Shown here piece after piece: positions 46,830 to 55,952 of a stretch of 64,000 nt of DNA. The stretch comes from Pandoraea commovens (lineage in GTDB: Bacteria > Pseudomonadota > Gammaproteobacteria > Burkholderiales > Burkholderiaceae). Location of the stretch: positions 307,879 to 371,878 of the forward strand of contig NZ_CABPSA010000006.1 in assembly GCF_902459615.1 (NCBI RefSeq), written 5' to 3'. The translations under genes were made by a program, and so were the position numbers. The stretch's first letter is position 1; each line of letters begins with the position of its first letter. The notes below the pieces were generated by a model that had not been told where the DNA came from, ran no database searches, and saw only the letters and a list, made by a program, of their open reading frames with translations.

Positions 46830-46884
46830 TCGCCCGCCCCATGCCCTGCGTGCCCATCGTCCCCATCGCCCCTCCATCCAGCCG

Positions 46885-48048
46885 ATGAGCAAATATCTGC
46901 CGTTCTCCCGCGACAACGAACTGGCACTGCTCTATCTCGGCGCGAACTACTTCACCGCCCTCATCGACGCCATCGATCGCGCTGAGCACGACGTGGCGCT
47001 CGAAACGTACATCTTCGAAGCCGACGACGCGGGGGAGAACGTCAGCGCCGCGCTACAGCGGGCGGCGCAACGTGGGGTGACGGTGCGCGTGATCACGGAC
47101 GGCATCGGCACCAGCCGACGCCTGCCGTTCTTCGATGCCTGGCGTGAGAACGGGGTGGCGCATCGCATCTACAACCCCCGGCTGTTTGGTAAGTTCGGCT
47201 TTTCGCGCACGCATCGCAAGATCGCGATCGTCGATCACACGGTAGCGTTCGTGGGCGGCATCAACATCATCGACGACTACAACGGCGGTGGCGGTGGCGG
47301 CACGCGCATGGACGACCCGCGCTGGGACTTCGCAGTGCAGTGCCGGGGACCCATCGTCGCCGAGATTGTCGCGGCGTTTCACCTTCAGTGGCAGCGTCTG
47401 GCGCCGGGGTATCTCCGTACACCGTTCCGCCACCGTCGCCGGGGCTTGCGCGGGCGCTTGCATGCGCCCTATGCCGGTCAGGCGGCCTTCGTCGCGCGAG
47501 ACAACCTCCACAATCGTCGCGCGGTCGAGAAGGCGTATCTGATGGCGCTGGGACGGGCCCGTCACGAAGTCTGGCTCGCCAATCCGTACTTTGTCCCGGG
47601 ACGTCGTCTGCGACGCGCGCTCACGCAAGCCGCCAGACGCGGCGTGTCGGTGCATCTGCTCATTGGCCGCAAGGAATTCCGTCTGCTGGATACGGCGGTG
47701 CCGTGGCTGTACGCCAAGCTGCTCGACGCCGGGGTGCGCATCGGTGAGTACGACATGCGTCAGTTGCACGGCAAGGTGGCGGTGGTGGACGATGTCTGGG
47801 CGACGGTCGGCTCATCGAATCTCGACGCGCTGTCCCTGTTTCTGAATCACGAAGCCAATGTCGTGGTACTCGACGATCCCGTTGTCATCGAGCTGCGCGA
47901 CCATATCCGTCGCGCGTTCGGAGACGCACGTCTGATCGACCCTGAGCGCTACGGCGAACGCTCGCGCTGGCGGCGCTTCCGTCAGTGGATGGCCTACCGG
48001 CTCTATCGCCTGGCGATGAAACTGCTCACGCGCGGCAAGTACGACTGA
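46885..48048 (+). CDS. clsB: Cardiolipin synthase ClsB-type (phospholipase D family)
   Basis: A 387-residue phospholipase-D superfamily enzyme with two HKD motifs: HRKIAIVDHTVAFVGGIN (about 111-128) and HGKVAVVDDVWATVGSSN (about 295-312). No N-terminal membrane helices precede the first domain, so it matches ClsB rather than ClsA. It would join phospholipids to make cardiolipin at the inner membrane. A basic stretch (HRRRGLRGRL) lies between the domains. ATG 46885 starts 55 bp after nudB. Confidence 0.88.
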   Translation: MSKYLPFSRDNELALLYLGANYFTALIDAIDRAEHDVALETYIFEADDAGENVSAALQRAAQRGVTVRVITDGIGTSRRLPFFDAWRENGVAHRIYNPRLFGKFGFSRTHRKIAIVDHTVAFVGGINIIDDYNGGGGGGTRMDDPRWDFAVQCRGPIVAEIVAAFHLQWQRLAPGYLRTPFRHRRRGLRGRLHAPYAGQAAFVARDNLHNRRAVEKAYLMALGRARHEVWLANPYFVPGRRLRRALTQAARRGVSVHLLIGRKEFRLLDTAVPWLYAKLLDAGVRIGEYDMRQLHGKVAVVDDVWATVGSSNLDALSLFLNHEANVVVLDDPVVIELRDHIRRAFGDARLIDPERYGERSRWRRFRQWMAYRLYRLAMKLLTRGKYD

Positions 48049-48113
48049 GCGGCGTCCGCCCCTCCCCAACCGCCTGCCCGCGCCCGCCGGGCCGGGGTCC
48101 AGGCCCAATACCG

Positions 48114-48133
48114 ATTAGGTATTCCGGTCTAAT
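48114..48133. promoter_or_regulatory. Dyad upstream of the TetR gene of the beta-oxidation cluster
   Basis: ATTAG-GTATTCCGGT-CTAAT is a 5-bp inverted repeat with a 10-bp spacer, located 100 bp before the TetR start. It could be an autoregulatory operator; the short arms make this tentative. Confidence 0.35.
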
Positions 48134-48232
48134 AAATTCCTTGTTACCCCATGGACGTTTCCCAATAATAGGACGGCCGTTCGATTTTTTGGTTAGCATC
48201 GAAGAACGGATAACCAAAGCGATGCGAAACAT

Positions 48233-48826
48233 ATGCGAAAGGGTGAACAGACACGTGCCGCGATCCTGAATGCCGCGCTTGAACTGGCGGGGCGGGATGG
48301 GCTTGAGGGGCTGACGATCGGCTTGCTGGCCGATCGTATGCAAATGAGCAAGAGCGGCGTCTTCGCGCACTTTGGGTCGCGTGAGGATTTGCAGATCGAA
48401 GTGCTGATGGAATACCACCGGCGCTTCGACGAAGAAGTGTTCGCTCCCAGTATGGAAGCGCCGCGCGGGCTGCCGCGACTCAGAGCGCTGGTGGATCGCT
48501 GGATGGACAAGCGGATTCGCGAAGTGACGACGGGCTGCATCTATATCAGCGGTGCTGTCGAGTATGACGATCGTGCGGCCAGTCCGGTGCGCGAAGCCTT
48601 GGTGAAGAGTGTGCAGTTGTGGCGATCTGCCCTGCTGCGCGCGATTACGCAAGCGAAGGAGGAGGGACATCTGCGCCCGGACACCGATCCGCGCCTGATG
48701 CTCTTTGAAATGTACAGCCTGACACTCGGCCTGCATCACGACGCGCGCTTCCTTCGGGACCCCGGCGCCGTCGACATGACCCGAGTGGCACTGGAAAAAC
48801 TGATTTCGTCTTATCAGCGCGGGTGA
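48233..48826 (+). CDS. TetR/AcrR-family regulator of the fatty-acid genes
   Basis: A 197-residue TetR protein. The HTH is GLEGLTIGLLADRMQMSKSGVFAHFGSREDLQ at about residues 23-54; the remaining helical domain contains GCIYISGAVEYDDRAASPVREAL. It is encoded 48 bp before fadE on the same strand, which suggests control of the following beta-oxidation genes with an acyl-CoA effector. The start ATG 48233 lies downstream of an AT-rich dyad. The assignment to fatty-acid control rests on context. Confidence 0.85.
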   Translation: MRKGEQTRAAILNAALELAGRDGLEGLTIGLLADRMQMSKSGVFAHFGSREDLQIEVLMEYHRRFDEEVFAPSMEAPRGLPRLRALVDRWMDKRIREVTTGCIYISGAVEYDDRAASPVREALVKSVQLWRSALLRAITQAKEEGHLRPDTDPRLMLFEMYSLTLGLHHDARFLRDPGAVDMTRVALEKLISSYQRG

Positions 48827-48874
48827 GGCGCGAGCCGTCCGCGATTCGATTCGATTTGTTCGGAGGAGTAGGTC

Positions 48875-50662
48875 ATGGGACAGTACAACGCGCCGCTGCG
48901 CGACATGCAATTCGTCATGCACGAACTGCTGGGCGTGGAAAACGAATTGAAGGCGATGCCGAAGCACGCGGACATCGATGCCGACACCATCAATCAGGTG
49001 CTCGAAGAAGCTGGCAAGTTCTGTAGCGAAGTCGTCTTCCCGCTGAATCAGGTGGGCGATCGCGAAGGCTGCAAATACGAAGGCGACGGCGTCGTCACCA
49101 CTCCCACGGGCTTCAAGGCCGCTTATCAGCAATACGTCGAAGCTGGCTGGCCGTCACTGGCGTGCGATCCGGCATTCGGCGGTCAGGGACTGCCGCAGGT
49201 CGTGAACAACGCCCTGTACGAAATGCTCAACTCGGCCAATCAGGCGTGGACGATGTATCCCGGCCTGTCGCACGGCGCTTACGAGTGTCTGCACGCCCAC
49301 GGCACCCCCGAACAACAAGCCACCTATCTGCCGAAGATCGTGTCGGGCGAATGGACGGGCACGATGTGCCTGACCGAGCCGCACTGCGGCACCGACCTCG
49401 GCATGCTGCGCACGAAGGCCGAACCGAACGGCGACGGTTCGTACGCCATCTCCGGCACCAAGATCTTCATCTCGGCGGGCGAGCATGACATGGCCGCCAA
49501 CATCGTTCACCTCGTGCTGGCACGTTTGCCGGATGCGCCGCCGGGAACGAAGGGCATCTCGCTGTTCGTCGTGCCGAAGTTCATCCCCGATGCGAACGGC
49601 GCACCCGGCGAGCGCAATGGCATCAAGTGCGGCTCCATCGAACACAAGATGGGCATTCACGGCAACGCCACGTGTGTGATGAACCTCGACGGTGCGAAGG
49701 GCTGGCTCGTGGGCGAACCGAACAAGGGCCTGAACGCCATGTTCGTGATGATGAACGCGGCGCGTCAGGGCGTTGGCATGCAAGGCATGGGCCTGACCGA
49801 AGTCGCTTATCAGAACTCGTTGGTGTACGCGAAGGAACGCATCCAGATGCGCTCGCTCACCGGCCCGAAGGCACCGGACAAGCCCGCCGATCCGATCATC
49901 GTGCACCCGGACGTGCGCCGCATGCTGCTCACGCAAAAGGCCTATGTGGAAGGCGGTCGCGCTTTCTCGTACTGGACCGCACTGCACATCGACAAGGAAC
50001 TGTCGCACGGCGACGAAGCCGAGCGTAAGGAAGCGGCCGACCTCGTCGCGCTGCTCACGCCGATCATCAAGGCGTTCCTGACGGACAACGCTTTCGAGTG
50101 CACGAACCACGCCATGCAGATCTACGGCGGTCACGGGTTCATCTCCGAGTGGGGCATGGAGCAATACGTGCGCGATGCGCGTATCAACATGATCTACGAA
50201 GGCACCAACTCGATTCAGGCACTCGACCTGCTCGGCCGCAAGGTGCTCGGCGACATGGGCGCGAAGCTCAAGAAGTTCGGCAAGCTCGTGTCGGACTTCG
50301 TGGAAGCCGAAGGCACCAAGGAAGAGATGCAGGAGTTCATCAATCCGCTCGCGGATATCGGTGACAAGGTCCAGAAGCTGACGATGGAAATCGGCATGAA
50401 GGCGATGGCCAATCCGGATGAAGTCGGTGCGGCGTCCGTGCCGTATCAGCGCGTGGTCGGCCATCTGGTCTTCGCGTACTTCTGGGCGCGCATGGCGCGT
50501 ATTGCACTGGACAAGCAAGGCAGCGGCGACAAGTTCTACGAATCGAAGCTCGCCACGGCGCGCTTCTACTTCGCCAAGTTGCTGCCGGAGACCGCGTCGC
50601 AAATTCGCATGGCACGTGCCGGCGCGAAGACGCTGATGGAAGTCGACGTCGACCTGTTCTGA
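48875..50662 (+). CDS. fadE: Acyl-CoA dehydrogenase (FadE-like, long form)
   Basis: A 595-residue acyl-CoA dehydrogenase with the extra C-terminal domain of the about-600-residue group. FAD and substrate motifs are MCLTEPHCGTDLG, SGTKIFISAGEHDMA and the catalytic region MIYEGTNSIQALDLLGRKV with its Glu. It introduces the first double bond in beta-oxidation and passes electrons to ETF. GGAGGAG precedes the ATG. It heads fadE - fadN-type - thiolase with 17-bp gaps, a classic operon. Confidence 0.93.
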   Translation: MGQYNAPLRDMQFVMHELLGVENELKAMPKHADIDADTINQVLEEAGKFCSEVVFPLNQVGDREGCKYEGDGVVTTPTGFKAAYQQYVEAGWPSLACDPAFGGQGLPQVVNNALYEMLNSANQAWTMYPGLSHGAYECLHAHGTPEQQATYLPKIVSGEWTGTMCLTEPHCGTDLGMLRTKAEPNGDGSYAISGTKIFISAGEHDMAANIVHLVLARLPDAPPGTKGISLFVVPKFIPDANGAPGERNGIKCGSIEHKMGIHGNATCVMNLDGAKGWLVGEPNKGLNAMFVMMNAARQGVGMQGMGLTEVAYQNSLVYAKERIQMRSLTGPKAPDKPADPIIVHPDVRRMLLTQKAYVEGGRAFSYWTALHIDKELSHGDEAERKEAADLVALLTPIIKAFLTDNAFECTNHAMQIYGGHGFISEWGMEQYVRDARINMIYEGTNSIQALDLLGRKVLGDMGAKLKKFGKLVSDFVEAEGTKEEMQEFINPLADIGDKVQKLTMEIGMKAMANPDEVGAASVPYQRVVGHLVFAYFWARMARIALDKQGSGDKFYESKLATARFYFAKLLPETASQIRMARAGAKTLMEVDVDLF

Positions 50663-50679
50663 GAGCGGAGGAGATCACC

Positions 50680-53124
50680 GTGAGCCAAACCAACAAACCC
50701 CTGGTCGTACGCAAGGTTGCCGTACTCGGCGCCGGCGTGATGGGTGCGCAGATTGCCGCGCACCTCGTCAACGCGAAAGTGCCCGTCGTACTGTTCGATC
50801 TGCCGGCCAAGGAAGGCCCGAAGAATGGCGTCGTCACGCGCGCCATCGAGAGCCTGAAGAAGCTGAGTCCCGCGCCGTTCGCCGACAAGGCCGACGCACA
50901 ATACATCGAAGCCGCGAACTACGAGGACGACCTCGAAAAGCTTGCCGGTTGCGACGTGGTGATCGAAGCGATCGCCGAGCGCATGGACTGGAAGCACGAC
51001 CTGTACAAGAAGGTCTCGCCGCATCTGGCCAAGCACGCCATTTTTGCGTCGAACACGTCGGGGCTGTCGATCACCGAACTCTCGGAAGGTTTCGACGCCG
51101 ATCTGAAGGCACGCTTCTGCGGCGTGCACTTCTTCAACCCGCCGCGTTACATGCATCTGGTCGAACTGATCCCGACCGCAACGACCGCGCCGGAAATCCT
51201 CGATCAGCTCGAAACGTTCCTCACGTCCACGCTCGGTAAGGGTGTCGTGCGTGCGAAGGACACGCCGAACTTCATCGCGAACCGTGTCGGTGTCTTCTCG
51301 ATTCTGGCGGTGTTCGCCGAAGCACAAAAGTTCGGCATTCCGTTCGACGTTGTCGACGACCTGACGGGCAGCAAGCTCGGTCGCGCCAAGTCGGCCACGT
51401 TCCGTACCGCCGACGTGGTCGGTCTGGACACGATGGCGCACGTCATCAAGACGATGCAGGACGGCCTGAAGGACGACCCGTTTGCCCCGACGTATGCCAC
51501 GCCGCCCGTGCTTAAAGCGCTGGTGGAGAAGGGCGCGCTGGGTCAGAAGACGGGCGCGGGCTTCTACAAGAAGGAAGGCAAGGTCATCAAGGTGCTCGAT
51601 CCGCAAACGGGCGAGTACGTCGAGTCGGGCAAGAAGGCCGACGAAATGGTCGCGCGCATTCTGAAGAAGGCACCGGCTGAGCGTCTGCGCCTGCTGCGCG
51701 AATCGACCAACCCGCAGGCGCAGTTCCTGTGGGCCGTGTTCCGCGACGTCTTCCATTACATCGGCGTGTATCTGGAGCAGATCGCCGACAACGCACGTGA
51801 AGTCGACTTCGCGATTCGTTGGGGCTTCGGTTGGACGACGGGTCCGTTCGAAGACTGGCAAGCCGCAGGCTGGAAGGACATCGCCCAGTGGGTGCAGGAA
51901 GATATCGACGCGGGCAAGGCCCTGTCGAACGCTCCGCTGCCCAAGTGGGTGACGGGCGGTAAGGTGGCCGAAGCCGGTGGCGTTCACACCGCGCAAGGCT
52001 CGTACAACCCGGCCAAGGACGCCTTCGTGCCGCGTAGCACGCTGCCGGTGTATCAGCGTCAGGTGTTCCCGGCATCGCTCGTGGGTGAGGCCAGCGCCGA
52101 TCCGCGCAAGTTCGGCAAGACCATCGAAGAGACCGACGCCGTGCGTCTGTGGGTCGACGAGACCCCGGGGCAGGACGACGTGCTGATCGTCTCGTTCAAG
52201 ACGAAGATGAACACCATCGGGCCGGACGTCATCGACGGTCTGACCCGCGCTATCGATCTGGCCGAGCAGCAGTATCGCGGCGTGGTCGTGTGGCAGCCGA
52301 CGTCGCTCAAGCTCGGCGCACCGGGTGGTCCGTTCTCGGCAGGTGCCGATCTGGAAGCGGCCATGCCTGCCTTCATGATGGGCGGTGCCAAGGGGATCGA
52401 GCCGTTCATCAAGAAGTTCCAGGACGGCATGATGCGTGTGAAGTACGCGCAGGTGCCGGTCGTCTCGGCCGTGTCCGGCATCGCGCTGGGCGGTGGCTGC
52501 GAACTGCTGCTGCATAGCGCCAAGCGTGTGGCAGCGCTGGAGAGCTACATCGGTCTCGTGGAAGTCGGCGTCGGCCTCGTGCCGGGCGGCGGCGGCCTGA
52601 AGGAAGCGGCGATTCGTGCGGCCGAAGCGGCCACCGCTGCCGGTAGCGTCCAGTATCTGCAATTCGTGACGAAGTCGTTCACCAACGCCGCGATGGCGAA
52701 GGTCTCGGCCTCCGCGCTCGACGCCCGCGACATGGGCTATCTCAAGCCGTCGGACACCATCGTCTACAACGTGCACGAACTGCTGTCGGTCGCCCGCAAC
52801 GAAGCGCGCGCGCTGTCGGTCGCCGGCTACCGTCCGCCGCTCAAACCTGCAGGCATTCCGGTGGCAGGCCGCTCGGGCGTGTCGACGATCAAGGCGTCGC
52901 TCGTGAACATGCGCGACGGCAACTTCATCTCGGCGCACGACTTCCTGATCGCCTCGCGCATTGCCGAAGCCGTGTGCGGCGGCGATGTCGAAGCGGGCAG
53001 CCTCGTGAACGAAGAATGGCTGCTGGCGCTTGAGCGTCGCGCCTTCATCGAACTGCTGGGCACGTCGAAGACCCAGGAACGCATCATGGGCATGCTGCAG
53101 ACCGGCAAGCCGGTGCGCAACTAA
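50680..53124 (+). CDS. 3-hydroxyacyl-CoA dehydrogenase / enoyl-CoA hydratase fusion (FadN-type order)
   Basis: An 814-residue bifunctional enzyme. The NAD-binding hydroxyacyl-CoA dehydrogenase is N-terminal (VAVLGAGVMGAQIAAHL near 14-30, catalytic HFFNPPRYMHLVELIP near 150). The enoyl-CoA hydratase/crotonase domain is C-terminal (GGPFSAGADLEA and GIALGGGCELLLHSAKR, with glutamates in SYIGLVEVGVGLVPGGGG). This order is the reverse of E. coli FadB and equals B. subtilis FadN. It carries out the middle two steps of beta-oxidation. GTG 50680 follows GGAGGAG. The thiolase gene follows after 17 bp. Confidence 0.93.
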   Translation: MSQTNKPLVVRKVAVLGAGVMGAQIAAHLVNAKVPVVLFDLPAKEGPKNGVVTRAIESLKKLSPAPFADKADAQYIEAANYEDDLEKLAGCDVVIEAIAERMDWKHDLYKKVSPHLAKHAIFASNTSGLSITELSEGFDADLKARFCGVHFFNPPRYMHLVELIPTATTAPEILDQLETFLTSTLGKGVVRAKDTPNFIANRVGVFSILAVFAEAQKFGIPFDVVDDLTGSKLGRAKSATFRTADVVGLDTMAHVIKTMQDGLKDDPFAPTYATPPVLKALVEKGALGQKTGAGFYKKEGKVIKVLDPQTGEYVESGKKADEMVARILKKAPAERLRLLRESTNPQAQFLWAVFRDVFHYIGVYLEQIADNAREVDFAIRWGFGWTTGPFEDWQAAGWKDIAQWVQEDIDAGKALSNAPLPKWVTGGKVAEAGGVHTAQGSYNPAKDAFVPRSTLPVYQRQVFPASLVGEASADPRKFGKTIEETDAVRLWVDETPGQDDVLIVSFKTKMNTIGPDVIDGLTRAIDLAEQQYRGVVVWQPTSLKLGAPGGPFSAGADLEAAMPAFMMGGAKGIEPFIKKFQDGMMRVKYAQVPVVSAVSGIALGGGCELLLHSAKRVAALESYIGLVEVGVGLVPGGGGLKEAAIRAAEAATAAGSVQYLQFVTKSFTNAAMAKVSASALDARDMGYLKPSDTIVYNVHELLSVARNEARALSVAGYRPPLKPAGIPVAGRSGVSTIKASLVNMRDGNFISAHDFLIASRIAEAVCGGDVEAGSLVNEEWLLALERRAFIELLGTSKTQERIMGMLQTGKPVRN

Positions 53125-53141
53125 GCCGACCGGAGACTGAC

Positions 53142-54341
53142 ATGAGCAAACAACTGCAAGACGCCTATATCGTTGCCGCCACGCGTGCGCCGATCGGCAA
53201 GGCACCCAAGGGCAGCTACAAGAACACGCGTCCGGACGATCTGCTCGCGACCATCCTCAAGAGCACGCTCTCTCAGGTGCCGGATCTCGATCCGAAGGTC
53301 ATCGAGGACGCGATCATCGGCTGCGCCATCCCCGAAGCCCAGCAAGGCCTGAACGTGGCGCGTATCGGTGCGCTGCTCTCGGGACTGCCGAACACGGTCG
53401 GTGGTGTCACCGTCAACCGTTTCTGCGCCTCGGGCCTGACTGCGCTGGCGATGGCCGCCGACCGCATTCGTGTGGGCGAAGCCGACGCCATGATCGCCGG
53501 CGGCATCGAAAGCATGAGCATGGTGCCGATGATGGGCAACACGCCGTCGCTCTCGCCGTCGATCTTCGAGCGCGACGAGAACGTGGGCATCGCCTACGGC
53601 ATGGGCCTGACCGCCGAGAAGGTCGCGCAGCAGTGGGGCGTGACCCGTGAAGCGCAGGACGCCTTCGCGCTGGCTTCGCACCAGAAGGCGATCAAGGCGC
53701 AGCAGGCCGGTGAGTTCACGAACGAGATCACGCCGATCGAGATCGTCGAGCGTTTCCCGAATCTGGCCACGGGTGAAGTCTCGATCAAGACGCGCACGCT
53801 CTCGCTCGACGAAGGTCCGCGTCCCGAAACGTCCATCGAAGGGCTGGGCAAGCTGCGTCCCGTGTTCGCGAACAAGGGCTCGGTCACGGCCGGTAACAGC
53901 TCGCAGACGTCGGACGGCGCCGGTGCGTTGCTCGTCGTGAGCGAAAAGATCCTCAAGCAGTTCAACCTCACGCCGCTCGCGCGTTTCGTGTCGTTCGCCG
54001 TGCGCGGCGTGCCGCCCGAGATCATGGGCATCGGGCCGAAGGAAGCGATTCCGGCGGCGCTGCGTGCCGCAGGGCTGAGCCAGCAGGACATGGACTGGAT
54101 CGAACTGAACGAAGCGTTCGCCGCGCAGGCGCTCGCCGTCATCAAGGATCTGGACCTCGACACCAGCAAGGTCAACCCGATGGGTGGCGCGATTGCGCTG
54201 GGTCACCCGTTGGGCGCGACCGGCGCGATTCGCGCTGCGACCGTGGTGCACGCGCTGCGCCGTCACAACCTGAAGTACGGCATGGTGACGATGTGCGTGG
54301 GCACCGGTATGGGCGCGGCGGGCATCATCGAGCGCATGTAA
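53142..54341 (+). CDS. fadA: Acetyl-CoA C-acyltransferase (thiolase)
   Basis: A 399-residue thiolase. The nucleophile is Cys95 in VNRFCASGLTAL; the second-site residues lie in GGAIALGHPLGATG (His) and VTMCVGTGMGAAG (Cys). NEAFAAQ is also conserved. It cleaves 3-ketoacyl-CoA to acetyl-CoA and a shortened acyl-CoA. Placement after fadE and the fused hydratase/dehydrogenase gives a complete cycle. The ribosome site GGAGAC precedes the ATG. Confidence 0.95.
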   Translation: MSKQLQDAYIVAATRAPIGKAPKGSYKNTRPDDLLATILKSTLSQVPDLDPKVIEDAIIGCAIPEAQQGLNVARIGALLSGLPNTVGGVTVNRFCASGLTALAMAADRIRVGEADAMIAGGIESMSMVPMMGNTPSLSPSIFERDENVGIAYGMGLTAEKVAQQWGVTREAQDAFALASHQKAIKAQQAGEFTNEITPIEIVERFPNLATGEVSIKTRTLSLDEGPRPETSIEGLGKLRPVFANKGSVTAGNSSQTSDGAGALLVVSEKILKQFNLTPLARFVSFAVRGVPPEIMGIGPKEAIPAALRAAGLSQQDMDWIELNEAFAAQALAVIKDLDLDTSKVNPMGGAIALGHPLGATGAIRAATVVHALRRHNLKYGMVTMCVGTGMGAAGIIERM

Positions 54342-54483
54342 GGCAGACTCCGCCCGTGCATGGGCGGCACGCCAGACGCCAGGATTGACGACGGCTCAGG
54401 ACGCCGGGGTGCGGTTTCGCAAATGCGTGGCTGCCCCCGGCGTCGTCATCTGTCGCTATTGGGACACCGAGGAGACACACACG

Positions 54484-55251
54484 ATGGAAGACGTATTGGT
54501 GCAGCGTCAGGGCGCGGTGCAGGTGCTCACGCTCAACCGCGTTCAGAAGAAAAACGCGATCACCGCCGACATGTATCAGGCACTCGCGGACGGGATCAAC
54601 GAAGCCGAAGACGACGCCTCGCTGCGCGTGATCCTGATTCAGGGCCAGCCCGAAGCCTTCTCGGCAGGCAACGACCTCGAAGACTTTCTGAAGAATCCGC
54701 CGAAGGACGAGAGCGCGCCCGTGTTCCAGTTCCTGCGCGCCATCAGTCAGGCGACCAAGCCGATCGTGGCCGCCGTGGCGGGCAATGCCGTTGGTGTGGG
54801 CACGACGATGCTGCTGCACTGCGACGTGGTCTACGCGGCCGATTCGGCCCGCTTTGCGCTGCCGTTCTCGCAACTGGCACTGTGCCCGGAGGCCGCGTCG
54901 AGCTGGCTGCTGCCCCGCGTATCCGGCTATCACCGCGCCGCCGAGAAGCTGCTTTTCGGTGAGCCGTTCGACGTGAACGAAGCGGTTGCGATGGGTTTCG
55001 TCAACCGCATCGTGCCCGCCGCCGAGCTGGCAGAGTTCGCGGCGAAGCGTGCTGCACAACTGGCCGCCATGCCTGCCGGGTCGCTGCGCGTGACCAAGCA
55101 ACTGATGAAGGCTGACGGCGCAAGCGACGTGCAGGCACGCATTGGCGAGGAGGGCGTCGAGTTCGCCAAGCGTTTGCTGTCGCCCGAGGCCCGCGAAGCA
55201 TTCACGGCCTTCTTCGAGAAGCGCAAGCCGGATTTCACGAAGATTTCGTAA
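54484..55251 (+). CDS. Enoyl-CoA hydratase/isomerase family protein
   Basis: A 255-residue crotonase. Oxyanion-hole regions are PEAFSAGNDLEDFL (about 57-70) and AGNAVGVGTTMLLHCDVVYAAD (about 99-120), then LCPEAASSWLLPRVSGYHRAAEKLL. The lack of the second catalytic Glu pattern of classic hydratases and the LCPEAASSWLLP segment suggest an isomerase-type member. It lies 142 bp after the thiolase and may use its own promoter. ATG 54484 is preceded by GAGGAGAC. The precise reaction is uncertain. Confidence 0.87.
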   Translation: MEDVLVQRQGAVQVLTLNRVQKKNAITADMYQALADGINEAEDDASLRVILIQGQPEAFSAGNDLEDFLKNPPKDESAPVFQFLRAISQATKPIVAAVAGNAVGVGTTMLLHCDVVYAADSARFALPFSQLALCPEAASSWLLPRVSGYHRAAEKLLFGEPFDVNEAVAMGFVNRIVPAAELAEFAAKRAAQLAAMPAGSLRVTKQLMKADGASDVQARIGEEGVEFAKRLLSPEAREAFTAFFEKRKPDFTKIS

Positions 55252-55295
55252 GTTCTGCTGCTTTCGGACCGTCTGTCCGTCCGTAGAAAAGACAA

Positions 55296-55334
55296 ACGCC
55301 GCACGCCCCGATTCGCGAGGCGTGCGGCGTTTTT
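55296..55334. terminator. Terminator between the enoyl-CoA hydratase and thioesterase genes
   Basis: ACGCCGCACGCC (55296-55307) pairs with GGCGTGCGGCGT (55319-55330) and is followed by a T run. A shorter A run on the other side may allow bidirectional use. Confidence 0.9.
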
Positions 55335-55392
55335 GCGTCTGGCACCGGTCGGACGGTCGCGCGGGGCTACCGTCCCCCAGAGCCAACTGACG

Positions 55393-55812
55393 TCAACTGA
55401 CGGCGTCGAGCTTCGGCAGCGGGCGCGGACGGCGGTCTTCGTCGGTCGCGACATACGTCACCATAGCCTCGGTCACTTTGACGATCTCGTGCGACAGGCG
55501 CATGCGCTGGGCGTAAGCCTCGACATAGACGGTAATCGACGTGTTGCCCGTTTTGACGATGGTGGCGTAGAAGCTGAGCAAGTCGCCGACGAAGACTGGC
55601 TCCTTGAAGAGGAACGAATTGACGGCGATGGTCGCCACACGGCCGTTGGCGCGTTGTGCGGCGGGGATCGAGCCGGCGATGTCGACCTGAGACATGATCC
55701 AGCCGCCGAAGACGTCGCCGTGGGCGTTGGCGTCGGCGGGCATCGGCATCACGCGCAACGCCAGTTCTTTTTCTTCGGGCAGGGCCGTGAGGGCAGGGGT
55801 CGGGGTACTCAT
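55393..55812 (-). CDS. Acyl-CoA thioesterase (YciA-like hotdog fold)
   Basis: A 139-residue hotdog-fold thioesterase. It carries LRVMPMPADANAHGDVFGGWIMSQVDIAGSIPA with the catalytic Asn/His-Gly-Asp segment, then VNSFLFKEPVFVGDLLSFYATIVKTGNTSITVYVEAYA. YciA-type enzymes hydrolyse a broad range of acyl-CoAs. ATG 55812 has AAGGAA upstream; an in-frame extension to 55902 overlaps the divergent ABC transporter region. It converges with the beta-oxidation operon and is divergent from the Atm1-like transporter. Confidence 0.9.
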   Translation of the reverse strand: MSTPTPALTALPEEKELALRVMPMPADANAHGDVFGGWIMSQVDIAGSIPAAQRANGRVATIAVNSFLFKEPVFVGDLLSFYATIVKTGNTSITVYVEAYAQRMRLSHEIVKVTEAMVTYVATDEDRRPRPLPKLDAVS

Positions 55813-55952
55813 GAGGTTCCTTGCTAGAGCGGGAAAGCTGGCCGGCGTCGATTTGGCGGGGTTCAGCGCACGTCGCCGGGTTCTGCGAAAATACGTCATC
55901 AACGATTCTAGCGGAAAGCCCTCTCGCGAGCCGGACGCCGCCCCACCCCACC

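Noticed and set aside
50566-53205. An 879-codon minus-strand frame opposite the fused beta-oxidation enzyme
   Set aside because: Low-complexity Arg/His-rich antisense shadow; the plus strand carries complete dehydrogenase and hydratase motifs.
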